Notes: a model not told the origin generated them from the sequence alone. 64,000 nucleotides of DNA from Blautia sp. (GCA_022769545.1 JALEJS010000035.1:33991-97990); one strand, 5' to 3'. Shown: positions 24,863-34,241, numbered from the stretch's first letter. A program made the numbers and translations.

Positions 24863-26106
24863 CCCGCATGACGGACAGAAAAGAAGGTGGAAATTTGGCG
24901 GCAAAGGAGCAGGAAAAGAAAATCGTGTCGAATATGGGGTATACCATTGGAGGAGCTCTTTTGATGAACGGAGTTCTTCAGGCATTGATTTATCCTCTTC
25001 TGAACAGGATTATGGGTGGGGAGCAGCTGGGTGTGCTTCTGTATATTATGGGAGTGGCTGCCATTGTCTGCCCGTCTGTGGGACAGGCCCTGAACAACAG
25101 CCGTCTTGTGGTGCGCAGAGATTGTGAGGTCCGAAACGGGGACTATGATTTTCTGCTGCTTCTTTTTGGAGGGGCAGGCTGTATTGCGGCTCTGGTGATC
25201 TGTTCCGATTCTTTTGATTCGGCAGGAGAAGCATTGCTGACGATCGTTCTGCTGATACTGACTGTTTTCCGCTATTACGGAGACGTGGAATATCGTCTGA
25301 ATCTGGATTATCGGAAATACTTTATTTATTATGCAGTACTGACGGCCGGATATGTGGTCGGGTTCGGTGTATACCTGGTGACACATATCTGGTTTCTGAT
25401 ATTTATTCTGGGAGAAGGAGCGGCGATTCTGTATCTGGCGCTTACCGGAACGGTTCTGAAGAACTTTTTCGGACGCAGCTCCTGTTTCGGGACGGCCTTC
25501 CTGCGGGGAGGCTTTCTGACGGTGGCCTATCTGATCACAAACCTGACGCTGAACATCGACCGTCTGGTATTGAAAAATATGATAGGAGACCTGGCGGTGA
25601 CACAATATTATGTCACATCGCTGATCGGCAAGACGCTGGTGCTTCTCATTGCGCCGGTCAATACGATTATTATCTCGTATCTGACCAAACGCGAGGAGCG
25701 TCTGAACCGGAGACAGTTTTTAAAATTTGCCGGCATCGGCGGAGGGATGGCATTTGCCTTTTTCCTGTGTGCACAGATCGGTACGCCACTGTTTGTGTGG
25801 CTTTTTTACCGCGACCTGTATGCATCGGTAAAAGGGATGACAACCATTGTAAACCTGGCGCAGATTCTGGGACTGTTTTCCGCATATCTGTTTATTGTGG
25901 TTCTCACATTTACAGAGGAAAAATGGCAGCTGATCCTTCAGGTAGTGCATCTGGCAGTGATCATGGTACTGATTCTGTGGCGCACGCCGTCCGGCGGGAT
26001 TACGGGCTTCTGCCAGGCAGTGCTGGCAGCGAATGCCCTGCGCGTGGCAGCAGTGATCTGCCTTGGATTGTGGAAGGCCGGTTGTGATACCGGGAGACAG
26101 AAGTGA
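24859..26106 (+). CDS. Polysaccharide flippase-type membrane protein (Wzx/MATE-like)
   Basis: This 415-residue protein has roughly twelve membrane helices and the opening NMGYTIGGALLMNGVLQALIYPLLNRIMGGEQLG (quoted as NMGYTIGGALLMNGVL and YPLLNRIMGGEQLG), typical of Wzx-type lipid-linked oligosaccharide flippases, with NIDRLVLKNMIGDLAVTQYYV in the second half. Expected role: moving undecaprenyl-linked sugar units or teichoic precursors across the membrane. ATGA overlap with the preceding gene indicates coupling. Confidence 0.85.
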   Translation: MTRMTDRKEGGNLAAKEQEKKIVSNMGYTIGGALLMNGVLQALIYPLLNRIMGGEQLGVLLYIMGVAAIVCPSVGQALNNSRLVVRRDCEVRNGDYDFLLLLFGGAGCIAALVICSDSFDSAGEALLTIVLLILTVFRYYGDVEYRLNLDYRKYFIYYAVLTAGYVVGFGVYLVTHIWFLIFILGEGAAILYLALTGTVLKNFFGRSSCFGTAFLRGGFLTVAYLITNLTLNIDRLVLKNMIGDLAVTQYYVTSLIGKTLVLLIAPVNTIIISYLTKREERLNRRQFLKFAGIGGGMAFAFFLCAQIGTPLFVWLFYRDLYASVKGMTTIVNLAQILGLFSAYLFIVVLTFTEEKWQLILQVVHLAVIMVLILWRTPSGGITGFCQAVLAANALRVAAVICLGLWKAGCDTGRQK

Positions 26107-26124
26107 CAGACGGAGGAAGAAAAA

Positions 26125-27450
26125 ATGCAGGCAGGAGAGGTTTTGAGAAGGGTTGCTTTCAATGCGCTGGATACCATACAGGGCGGAAGGCTGAAAAAAT
26201 TAAAGGAAGCAAACAAACGGGAAATCGTGAATGGAATCACGCCGGAATACAGGGAGCGGCGCCTTCAGGCAATCATGGATTTTGCGAAGGAGCATTCGGC
26301 ATTTTACCGGGAGGGATATGCACAGGCCGGATCGCTGAAAGAATTTCCGGTGATGACCAAGGCCTCCTATAATGAGAACAGAGAACGGATTCTGACGGAT
26401 GCCTGGAAAGGCAAAGAAGATCAGCTGCACAGGCTCAGTACCAGCGGTTCTACGGGAACACCTTTCACCGTGCTCTGTGACGGGGACAAGATGAACCGTG
26501 TCAATATGAATTTCATGTCGGTGATGGAGCTGAATGGGTTCCGCCTTGGCATGAAGCGTGCGGAATTTCGGGTATGGATCAAGGGGAAGAATGCACTGTC
26601 CCCGTTCCGTTCTTTTAAAAACAATCTGATGATGTATGATATTTCCAACATGGGAGATGAGGCTCTGGCGAATATCTGTGATCGAATTCGCCGGGAACGG
26701 ATCCAGGTGCTGGTATGTTATTCCAGTGCGGTGACGGCAATCACGTCCTATATCCGGAAAACAGGATATGATATATCCAAATGGGCTGTGGAAATGGTGT
26801 TCACCATGGGTGAGGCGCTGCCGCAGGAAACGTATGATGCCGTAAAGGAAATTTTCGGCTTTGCGCCGGTGCGCTCTTACGGGAATAATGAAAATGGATT
26901 TATTGCCATACAGCTGAACGAGGAAGAACGCTATACGGTGGATCTGTTCAATTTTTATATAGAGATCCTGAAGATGGACAGTGACGAGCCGGCACAGCCG
27001 GGAGAACTGGGAAGAATCGTGGTGACCGATTACTATAACCGGGCGTTTCCGATGATCCGGTATGACACCGGGGATACCGGAAAATTTGAGATCGTCGAGG
27101 ATCATGCGGGAAGACTGCACGGCTATTTTACGGAGATTTACGGAAGAAGGGGCTCCATGCTCTACAACTGTAAGGGTGAGCCGCTGTCGATCCATGTGTT
27201 TATGAATGTGCTGCTGAATCTGGAGGGAATCGTTCATCAGGCGAAATGCATTCAGTGGGAAAAGAAACGCTATGAGCTGCTTCTCAATGCAGATCGTGAC
27301 AAGGTGAACGAGGAGGAGGTCGTGGCCTCTTACCGCCGTTATCTGGGAGAAGAAGCCACGATCGACGTAACCTATGTGGATGAGATTCCGGTGCAGGCAT
27401 CCGGAAAACGTATGGTATGTGAAAACCGCTGCCCGGATTATCTCAGTTGA
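26125..27450 (+). CDS. CapK-like adenylate-forming enzyme, copy 2
   Basis: This 441-residue paralogue of the 23510 gene has STSGSTGTPFTVLCD, SYGNNENGFIAIQ, RYDTGDTGKF and IYGRRGSMLYNCKGEP. The two copies share the SGSTGTP, DEPAQPGELGRIVVTD/ITD and DEIPV motifs, but each has its own substrate region, so they probably act on different acyl groups or acceptors rather than being redundant. AGGAAGAAAAA precedes the ATG. Confidence 0.88.
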   Translation: MQAGEVLRRVAFNALDTIQGGRLKKLKEANKREIVNGITPEYRERRLQAIMDFAKEHSAFYREGYAQAGSLKEFPVMTKASYNENRERILTDAWKGKEDQLHRLSTSGSTGTPFTVLCDGDKMNRVNMNFMSVMELNGFRLGMKRAEFRVWIKGKNALSPFRSFKNNLMMYDISNMGDEALANICDRIRRERIQVLVCYSSAVTAITSYIRKTGYDISKWAVEMVFTMGEALPQETYDAVKEIFGFAPVRSYGNNENGFIAIQLNEEERYTVDLFNFYIEILKMDSDEPAQPGELGRIVVTDYYNRAFPMIRYDTGDTGKFEIVEDHAGRLHGYFTEIYGRRGSMLYNCKGEPLSIHVFMNVLLNLEGIVHQAKCIQWEKKRYELLLNADRDKVNEEEVVASYRRYLGEEATIDVTYVDEIPVQASGKRMVCENRCPDYLS

Positions 27451-27505
27451 AGAAGTCATTCAAAGAGGCAGGGAAAGGAAGCGCTGTCGCAGCGTGAACA
27501 GAACA

Positions 27506-29356
27506 ATGAAACAGAAAGTATCGAATTATATTGCAGATTATATAGCAGAATGGGGAATCCGCGATGTGTTTACGGTGACCGGCGGAGGCGCCATGCACAT
27601 GAACGATGCCTTTGGCCATCATGAAAAGCTGCACTGCACCTATCAGCATCACGAACAGGCCTGCGCCATGGCAGCGGAGGCGTATGCCCGTCTGGACAAT
27701 CATATGGCAGCGGTGTGTGTGACGACGGGGCCGGGAGCAACCAACGCAGTGACCGGTGTGCTGGGGGGATGGATGGATTCCATTCCCATGATTGTTTTTT
27801 CCGGCCAGGCCAGATATGCAACGACGGTGCGCAGCACGGGTCTGAAGCTTCGCAGCATGGGAGTCCAGGAATGTGACATCGTGCCGGTGGTGACACCTCT
27901 GACCAAGTATGCAGTGATGATTACGAATCCCCAGGAGATCCGTTATCATCTGGAGAAGGCACTGTATCTGGCGGTGAACGGACGTCCCGGTCCGGTCTGG
28001 CTGGATGTGCCGCTGGATGTTCAGGGCGCCATGGTGGAGACCGGGCAGCTAAGAGGCTATGACCCTTCAGAGGATCCGGAAGTGCAGCCGCGAACAATTG
28101 CGGATGATCTGATCCGACAGACGCTGGATCGTATCGCCGGCAGTCAGCGGCCGGTGCTGATGCCGGGAAACGGTGTGCGCCTGTCCGGAGCCTATGCGGC
28201 ATTCCGGGAGCTTGTGGAGCTTTTGGGTGTTCCGGTGGTAACCGGGATGAGCAGTGTGGATGCCATAGAGTCGGACCATCCTCTGTATGCAGGAAGAAGC
28301 GGAGGAACGGGAAACCGTTCCGGAAATTTTGCTGTGCAGAACAGTGATGTGCTGCTGGCGGTGGGAAACCGCCTTGGGTTTTCCCAGACCGGATTTCAGT
28401 ATGAGAGCTGGGCGAGGGAAGCCTACACGATCATCAATGACATTGACGAAAATGAACTGAAAAAACCGAACCTGCATGTCAGCCTTCCGGTGGTTGGCGA
28501 CGCAGGGGAATTTATGGAAAAGCTGATAAAGGAAGCGAAGCGGCGGGGCGCATCGCCGGAAAAACCGCTGTCCGGCAGAGAAGAATGGCGAAAGCAGTGC
28601 CTGATCTGGCGGGAAAAATATCCCGTGGTAACGGATGTGCATTACCGTGAGGCGGAAGAAGGCTGTACCAACATTTATGCGTTTTATGCGGAGCTGTCCA
28701 GGGCTCTTCCGGAGGATGCCCGTCTCATGGTCAGTGTGGGAACTTCAAGAGTGGCGGGAAGCCAGGCATTTCAGGTGAAAAAGGGACAGAGGTTTCTCAC
28801 AAATCCCAATACGGCATCTATGGGATTCTGTCTTCCGGCGGTCACAGGCATCTGTGTGGCGGCACAGGGAGAGACGGTTGTGGGGGTGACCGGAGAGGGA
28901 AGTCTTCAGATGAATATACAGGAATTGCAGACCATTCGTCAGAACCGGCTTCCGGTGAAATTGTTTGTGATCAACAACCAGGGCTATCATTCTATTCGGC
29001 AGACGCAGCAGAGCTACTTTGGCGAGCCGCTGATCGGAATCGGAGAGGAAAGTGGGGATCTGAGCTTTCCGGATCTCTCAAAGCTGGTGCCGGCGTATGG
29101 GTTTCCCTATTACTGCTGTCATCATGCTGCACAGCTGTCTGAAATGATTCAGAAGGTACTCCGGGAGGAGGGGCCTGTGATCTGTGAGGTGTTTGTCACC
29201 AAATACCAGAAGACGGAGCCGAAAGCGGCGTCCAGACGTCTGGATGACGGCCGGATGGTATCTGCACCCCTGGAGGATCTGTATCCCTTCCTGCCCCGCG
29301 AGGAGCTGGAGGAAAATATGTATATTCCGCTTATGGAGGAATCATGGAAAAAATAA
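27506..29356 (+). CDS. TPP-dependent enzyme of the acetolactate synthase fold, YerE-like
   Basis: This 616-residue protein has the three domains of TPP carboligases. The TPP-activating Glu is in YQHHEQACAMAAEAYAR; the N-terminal domain has TTGPGATNAVTGVLGG and IPMIVFSGQA; the cofactor motif is VTGEGSLQMNIQELQTI...VINNQGYHS (GDG replaced by GEG). In a CDP-dideoxyhexose cluster just before a reductase it matches YerE of Yersinia, which uses pyruvate to add an acetyl unit at C4 of CDP-3,6-dideoxy-4-ketoglucose. An acetolactate synthase for branched-chain amino acids is less likely because no ilv genes are present. The start is uncertain: ATG at 27506 or GTG at 27494; the frame is open upstream to 27374 within the previous gene. 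Confidence 0.85.
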   Translation: MKQKVSNYIADYIAEWGIRDVFTVTGGGAMHMNDAFGHHEKLHCTYQHHEQACAMAAEAYARLDNHMAAVCVTTGPGATNAVTGVLGGWMDSIPMIVFSGQARYATTVRSTGLKLRSMGVQECDIVPVVTPLTKYAVMITNPQEIRYHLEKALYLAVNGRPGPVWLDVPLDVQGAMVETGQLRGYDPSEDPEVQPRTIADDLIRQTLDRIAGSQRPVLMPGNGVRLSGAYAAFRELVELLGVPVVTGMSSVDAIESDHPLYAGRSGGTGNRSGNFAVQNSDVLLAVGNRLGFSQTGFQYESWAREAYTIINDIDENELKKPNLHVSLPVVGDAGEFMEKLIKEAKRRGASPEKPLSGREEWRKQCLIWREKYPVVTDVHYREAEEGCTNIYAFYAELSRALPEDARLMVSVGTSRVAGSQAFQVKKGQRFLTNPNTASMGFCLPAVTGICVAAQGETVVGVTGEGSLQMNIQELQTIRQNRLPVKLFVINNQGYHSIRQTQQSYFGEPLIGIGEESGDLSFPDLSKLVPAYGFPYYCCHHAAQLSEMIQKVLREEGPVICEVFVTKYQKTEPKAASRRLDDGRMVSAPLEDLYPFLPREELEENMYIPLMEESWKK

Positions 29357-30264
29357 TTGTGACAGGCGCCACCAGTATGATCGGGACGGCGCTGATCCGG
29401 GAATGTCTGAAAGAGAATGTGGAGGTTTACGCGGTGGTCCGTATGAATTCTCCAAAGCTTGGAAGGCTTCCCTGCAGCGACAAGCTGCACCTGGTAGACT
29501 GTGATCTGGAGCAGCTTTCACAGCTTCCGGAGAAAATTCCGGAGGGATGTGACACGTTTTATCACATTGCATGGGGAAACACCGGGGAAAACCGTAACCG
29601 CAGTACAGAGCTGCAGAGCCGCAACATCGCTTATACGATGGAAGCGGTAAAAGCGGCCGCCAGGCTGGGCTGCAGACGCTTTATCGGTGCGGGTTCACAG
29701 GCAGAATACGGACCGATGGAACCGGGGAAGACCGGACCGGATGCACCGGAAAGGCCTGCCACGCCCTATGGGGTGAGTAAGCTGGCAGCCGGCAGGCTGG
29801 CCATGCTTCTTTGCCGGGAGCTGGGCCTGGAATGCATCTGGCCCAGAATATTCAGCGTATACGGAATCAATGAAAAAGAGACAACAATGATCGCATCCGG
29901 GCTGCGGCAGATGCTGAAAAAGGAGAAGACATCCTTCACACCGGCGGAGCAGCTCTGGGATTATCTGTTCAGCGAGGACGCGGGACGTGCCTATTATCTG
30001 ATCGGGGAAAAAGGAAAAGCCGGCTCGGTGTACTGTGTGGGCAGCGGGGCGGCGCGGCCATTGCGGGAATATATCGAAGTGATGGCAGATATTACCGGCA
30101 CAGATGCTCCGGGAATCGGGGAAAAGCCGTATCCGCCGGGAACCGTTATGCATCTTTGTGCGGATATTGAGAGTCTTCACAGGGATACCGGCTTTACACC
30201 GGAATGGACGTTTGAAGCGGGGATCCGCAAAACAATTGACTGGATCGAGGAAACCTGGCAGTAA
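29344..30264 (+). CDS. NAD-dependent epimerase/reductase, YerF-like
   Basis: This 306-residue extended short-chain dehydrogenase has the Rossmann motif VTGATSMIGTAL (GxxxxxG), AWGNTG, the catalytic Tyr/Lys in YGVSKLAAGRLAM and the C-terminal FTPEWTFEAGIRKTIDWI. It overlaps the TPP enzyme by 13 bases, so the two are tightly coupled. In the yersiniose pathway YerF reduces the two-carbon branch added by YerE; the same job is inferred here. It could instead reduce the C4 keto group (abequose/paratose synthase type). Confidence 0.85.
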   Translation: MEKIIVTGATSMIGTALIRECLKENVEVYAVVRMNSPKLGRLPCSDKLHLVDCDLEQLSQLPEKIPEGCDTFYHIAWGNTGENRNRSTELQSRNIAYTMEAVKAAARLGCRRFIGAGSQAEYGPMEPGKTGPDAPERPATPYGVSKLAAGRLAMLLCRELGLECIWPRIFSVYGINEKETTMIASGLRQMLKKEKTSFTPAEQLWDYLFSEDAGRAYYLIGEKGKAGSVYCVGSGAARPLREYIEVMADITGTDAPGIGEKPYPPGTVMHLCADIESLHRDTGFTPEWTFEAGIRKTIDWIEETWQ

Positions 30265-30275
30265 TGGAGGAATAC

Positions 30276-31250
30276 ATGAGCAAAAAGAAAATATCAGTGG
30301 TAATTCCCACATATAATGAAGAGGGAAATGTGGTTCCCCTCGCAAAAGCAATTTCCCAGGTCATGGAACGGGATCTGCCGGAATACAATTATGAGATCCT
30401 TTTTATAGACAACCATTCGCAGGATCAGACCCAGAATCTGCTGCGCGGGCTCTGTAAGGAGAATAAGCATATCAAGGCCATTTTCAATGCCAGAAATTTC
30501 GGACAGGCGAGATCTCCGGTTTACGGGATGAAGCAGGCTTACGGGGACTGTGTCATTCGTATGTGTGCGGATTTTCAGGATCCGGTGGAGATGATCGTGC
30601 CTTTTGTGCGGGAGTGGGAAAAAGGACATAAAATTGTCATCGGCGTTAAGAGTGCCAGCAAGGAACGGCGCTTTATGTATTTTGTGCGGACTGTGTATTA
30701 TAAACTGATCAAAAAGATTACGGATATTGATCATATTGAACATTTTACCGGATTCGGGCTGTACGATAAGGCGTTTGTGGATGTGGTACGTCAGCTGCAT
30801 GACCCCATGCCGTATCTGCGTGGAATCATTGCCGAGCTGGGCTTTGATTACAAGGCAATGGAATATACGCAGCAGAAGAGAAAGGCCGGCAAAAGCAAAA
30901 ATAATTTTTACAGTCTGTATGACTATGCCATGAACGGAATCACCTCGTATTCCAAGGTAGTGATGCGTCTGGCAACCTTCTTCGGATTTTTTATTGCGGG
31001 CTGCAGCTTCATTGTAGGTGTGATTTATCTGATTCTGAAGCTGATGTACTGGGACCGTTTTTCAGCAGGTGTGGCACCTTTGATGATCGGCGTGTTCTTC
31101 CTGGGGGCTCTGCAGCTGTTTTTTATCGGATTTCTGGGAGAGTATGTGCTGAGCATTAATACCCGGGTGCTGGACCGTCCTCTGGTTGTGGAGGAGGAAC
31201 GATTGAATTTTGAGGAAGAAGACGAGGATGCGTATGAGACAGAAAAATGA
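30276..31250 (+). CDS. GT2 polyprenyl-phosphate glycosyltransferase (GtrB/DPM1-like)
   Basis: This 324-residue protein has a cytosolic GT-A domain (SVVIPTYNEEGNVVPLAKAI, RMCADFQDP as the metal-binding DxD equivalent, RKAGKSKNNFYSLYDYAMNG) and two C-terminal membrane helices (about residues 232-290). This architecture loads a sugar on undecaprenyl phosphate. TGGAGGAATAC precedes the ATG at 30276; the ATG at 30264 is the first of the overlapping TAATG but leaves the binding site inside the gene. It probably supplies the lipid-linked donor used by the YfhO protein that follows. Confidence 0.9.
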   Translation: MSKKKISVVIPTYNEEGNVVPLAKAISQVMERDLPEYNYEILFIDNHSQDQTQNLLRGLCKENKHIKAIFNARNFGQARSPVYGMKQAYGDCVIRMCADFQDPVEMIVPFVREWEKGHKIVIGVKSASKERRFMYFVRTVYYKLIKKITDIDHIEHFTGFGLYDKAFVDVVRQLHDPMPYLRGIIAELGFDYKAMEYTQQKRKAGKSKNNFYSLYDYAMNGITSYSKVVMRLATFFGFFIAGCSFIVGVIYLILKLMYWDRFSAGVAPLMIGVFFLGALQLFFIGFLGEYVLSINTRVLDRPLVVEEERLNFEEEDEDAYETEK

Positions 31251-33954
31251 TTCCATCATCAAAAACCTCCGGAACAATCCGTATTTCTGGCTGTTCTTTC
31301 TGACCAGTGCGCTGTTCGGGATTTTGTTTATCCGGTTTATTCTGGGAGATTACGCCTATTTTTATACCGATATGGGAAGGGATACGTTTGATATCAATTA
31401 TCCGCTGTATCGTTTCTTTGCGGATGTGGTTCACGGAAAAGGGTATTCCGACTATAACCTGAACGTGGGTCTGGGGATGGATATGTCGTCCTACCTGTAT
31501 CAGTATCTGAATCCGATCAATTTTCTGGTGGTGATCCTTCCCTCAGGACTGATTCCCTGGGGAGTGCTTCTGGCTACTTACCTGAAGCTTCTGACTATCA
31601 GCCTTGTGGGATACCGCCTTTTTTACTGCTGGATCGGCAGTCCCTGGCCTTCCGCCGCGGCGGCTCTTTTGTGGACCTTTTCCAGTTATGTGATGCTGTG
31701 GGGACAGCACTATGGCTTCTGCACCTCTGTCATGCTGTTTACGGTGCTCTTTTACCTGGTGCATCTGTACATTGCGCCGGACAAAAAGTCCAGAAACTGG
31801 CTTCTGGTACTGTGGATCACGCTGATGCTGTTCAGCAATTATTATTTCCTGTATATGTGCGGTCTGATGTGTGCCATGTATGTGGTCATCTATCTGGCTT
31901 TTCAGAAGGAATCCTGGAAGGTGATTCTGCGCAAAACAGTGGGTCTGGGTCTGATGGCTGTTCTTGGAATGTGCATCGGCGGCGGATGCCTTGTCTCTAC
32001 GTACGATATTTTTACGGAAAGTGCCAGGGTATCCTCTGCCGGAGTGGGAAATGTCCGTGCGCTGTTTCGGCCTTACAGCCAGCAGAGAATGCTTTCGGCA
32101 GCGTCCCGGCTTATGGGAAACAATCTTCTTGGGATTGCAGATGATTATACCGGTTCCAAAAATTATTATGAAATTCCCATGCTGTTTACCAGCTGCCTGT
32201 TTTTCTTCAGTCTCCCATATCTGCTGACGGAAAAAAAGACCCGGGGAAAGACGTTGTTTCTGACGGTTCTTTCGATTCTGTTCCTGCTGTTTCCGTTCAG
32301 CGGAAAGCTGTTTAACCTGAATCAGCAGGCACACCGCTGGACACTGATCATCTGTATGATGGAGGTCCTGGCAGCAGGGCTGTTTCTGAAAATGCTCACA
32401 GAGAATCCGGATCGGAAAAAGGTAAAGGGATCCGTGCTGTCCGGAGCGGGACTGACAGCAGTGCTTCTCGCATTTCTGATCTGGGGACAGACGAAGGAAT
32501 ACTACGAGATACAGATTCCCTATGTGGTGATTTTTGTCGTTTTTCTGGTCGTGTCGGCGGTTCTGGTTCTTCTGCGCGGCTGCCGCGGAAAAATGAAAAA
32601 GACATTTCCGGTGATCTTTACGCTTGTGCTTTGTGCCGAGCTGGCGGTGACCAATTTTCCTACCATCAATTTCCGGGATACGCCTACCAGAAATCAGGTC
32701 GCATCGGAATATTACAATGATGGGACCAGAGAGACTTACGATCAGCTGGAACAGGAGGATCCGTCTTTGTATCGTGTGATTAAGACCTATCAGTCGGAAT
32801 CCATGAATGATGCGCTGGTACAGGGCTACAATGGCGTGACAGCCTATATGACGACCAATCCGGGTGCGCTGGTGAATCTGAAGGCGGCTTTCGGAGGGAC
32901 CGGCGTGACGGTGAACTTTATTGCCTTTGAGAAGGAAAACTTTGTGCTGAACACTCTGCTTGGCGTAAAATATCTTATTGCAAGGCCAGGGGAGATCGTA
33001 TCAGAGGATACCTACACATTTGTGAAAACCATGGGTACACACAATATCTACCGGAACAATGATACGCTGCCCTTTGGCTACCTGTATGACTGTGAATGGG
33101 ACGCGGAAGAGTTTCTGGATATGGATGTGAATCAGCGTGCCCTGGCGGCGCTTCACGGCTTTTATTTCACAGATGAAAAAAGCGGAACCGGATACGGCCG
33201 TGCAGAAAGATCTTCCGGAACCGGTGTTTCTTTGCTGGATCAGGAATTTCAGGCCTGCAATTGTGAGGCCGTGCGCACAGATCAGGGAATCACGTTTTCT
33301 GATATGGGAGAGGATCCTTACATTGTCATGAATGATGTGGATCAGGTGGCCGGTCAGGAAGGCTTTTCGCTTGTTTCCATGGAGTTTTCTGTGGAGGAAG
33401 AAGTGGATATGGCTCTTTATTACAAATATGAGGGCCAGAACGACTTTGTGGGAGATCAGGTGCTCACCTTTACGGTGGACCCCAAAAATCCGGAGTGGAA
33501 TTATGTGATTCCGGGAGATGTGACAGATTTCCGGATCGACCCCAGCTCGGAAACGGATGAGCTGACGATCTGCAGGCTGGAGGTGTATTCCTGTGAGGAT
33601 GACCACACGGCTATGGAAAAGCTGGCGGCCAGTCCGGTGACAAATGTTACATGGTCGGATGAGACATACCATGCTACGGTTGTCAATGACAACGATGACA
33701 CAGAAATGTTCTGTATCCCGCTTCTGTATGGAAACGGCTGGAGCGCAGCTGTGGACGGCGAGGAAGTCCGGATTTATGACATCAACGGAGGCTTCTGCGG
33801 TGTGGAGCTGGAAGGCGGCCGTCATGAAGTGGAGCTTCACTATGAAACTCCGCACAAAAAGGCCGGTATTGCGCTGAGCACAGCGGGAATCCTTCTGTAT
33901 GTGATCTGGCTGGCAGCGGGGCGTATGCGCCGCAGAAAAGACGGCTTATTTTGA
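31234..33954 (+). CDS. YfhO-family membrane protein (GT-C type glycosyltransferase)
   Basis: This 906-residue protein has an N-terminal block of about 13 membrane helices (to roughly residue 470), a large extracellular domain and a last helix near the C-terminus (AGIALSTAGILLYVIWLAAG). The first loop, YTDMGRDTFDINYPLYRFF and NVGLGMDMSSYLYQY, carries the acidic residues expected of a GT-C active site. In Listeria and Bacillus, YfhO-type proteins attach sugars from undecaprenyl-phosphate donors to teichoic acids. Paired with the GT2 enzyme it overlaps by 17 bases, this suggests decoration of a wall or lipoteichoic polymer. It is the last gene of the operon. Confidence 0.9.
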   Translation: MRQKNDSIIKNLRNNPYFWLFFLTSALFGILFIRFILGDYAYFYTDMGRDTFDINYPLYRFFADVVHGKGYSDYNLNVGLGMDMSSYLYQYLNPINFLVVILPSGLIPWGVLLATYLKLLTISLVGYRLFYCWIGSPWPSAAAALLWTFSSYVMLWGQHYGFCTSVMLFTVLFYLVHLYIAPDKKSRNWLLVLWITLMLFSNYYFLYMCGLMCAMYVVIYLAFQKESWKVILRKTVGLGLMAVLGMCIGGGCLVSTYDIFTESARVSSAGVGNVRALFRPYSQQRMLSAASRLMGNNLLGIADDYTGSKNYYEIPMLFTSCLFFFSLPYLLTEKKTRGKTLFLTVLSILFLLFPFSGKLFNLNQQAHRWTLIICMMEVLAAGLFLKMLTENPDRKKVKGSVLSGAGLTAVLLAFLIWGQTKEYYEIQIPYVVIFVVFLVVSAVLVLLRGCRGKMKKTFPVIFTLVLCAELAVTNFPTINFRDTPTRNQVASEYYNDGTRETYDQLEQEDPSLYRVIKTYQSESMNDALVQGYNGVTAYMTTNPGALVNLKAAFGGTGVTVNFIAFEKENFVLNTLLGVKYLIARPGEIVSEDTYTFVKTMGTHNIYRNNDTLPFGYLYDCEWDAEEFLDMDVNQRALAALHGFYFTDEKSGTGYGRAERSSGTGVSLLDQEFQACNCEAVRTDQGITFSDMGEDPYIVMNDVDQVAGQEGFSLVSMEFSVEEEVDMALYYKYEGQNDFVGDQVLTFTVDPKNPEWNYVIPGDVTDFRIDPSSETDELTICRLEVYSCEDDHTAMEKLAASPVTNVTWSDETYHATVVNDNDDTEMFCIPLLYGNGWSAAVDGEEVRIYDINGGFCGVELEGGRHEVELHYETPHKKAGIALSTAGILLYVIWLAAGRMRRRKDGLF

Positions 33955-33977
33955 AAACAGAACCATGATTTAGCCTG

Positions 33978-34004
33978 GAGGGTGGTGAATTCCGCCCTCT
34001 TTTA
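33978..34004 (+). terminator. Terminator of the surface glycan operon
   Basis: GAGGGTGG (33978-33985) pairs with CCGCCCTC (33992-33999) with one bulge, followed by TTTTA. It lies 24 bases after the YfhO stop. Confidence 0.75.
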
Positions 34005-34116
34005 TTCTGCATGGCAAATGTTTCAGAGCCCCGGAATCATTAAAAAACTGGTACATATTCATGAAATATTCCTGTGAGGTGTCATAAAATTGTAAAGAAA
34101 AAAAGGAAATAGGGGC

Positions 34117-34204
34117 TTTTCAAAAACAATATTTTGCGGTAATATAGTTCTTGGACACACAATATATAGTTATTGCCCTGGGGATGACCCACATATCGTG
34201 AGAA
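34117..34204 (+). promoter_or_regulatory. nrdDG promoter with tandem NrdR-like boxes
   Basis: A candidate promoter TTTTCA-N17-TAATAT (34117-34145) is followed by ACACAATATATAGTTA (34157-34172), a good fit to the NrdR box, and a weaker CCACATATCGTGAGAA (34189-34204). The two boxes are 32 bases apart start to start, the three-helical-turn spacing NrdR uses. NrdR represses ribonucleotide reductase genes in response to ATP/dATP. The second box is degenerate. Confidence 0.6.
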
Positions 34205-34241
34205 ATGTGTATTATTTTTTTATGGAGTAGTGACAGGTAAT

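Noticed and set aside
22202..24985. 927-codon open frame on the minus strand opposite rfbH and the first CapK-like gene
   Set aside because: It has no ribosome binding site, is rich in His, Arg and Ile as expected for an antisense frame of codon-biased genes, and lies exactly opposite two strongly conserved genes.
26200..27459. 419-codon minus-strand frame opposite the second CapK-like gene
   Set aside because: Same type of antisense composition, no start signals, and the plus-strand gene has clear family motifs.
27506..29356. Biosynthetic acetolactate synthase (ilvB) as the identity of the TPP enzyme
   Set aside because: No regulatory subunit or ilv genes nearby, and it is embedded and overlapped within a CDP-sugar operon; YerE-like is the better reading, though phylogeny would decide.
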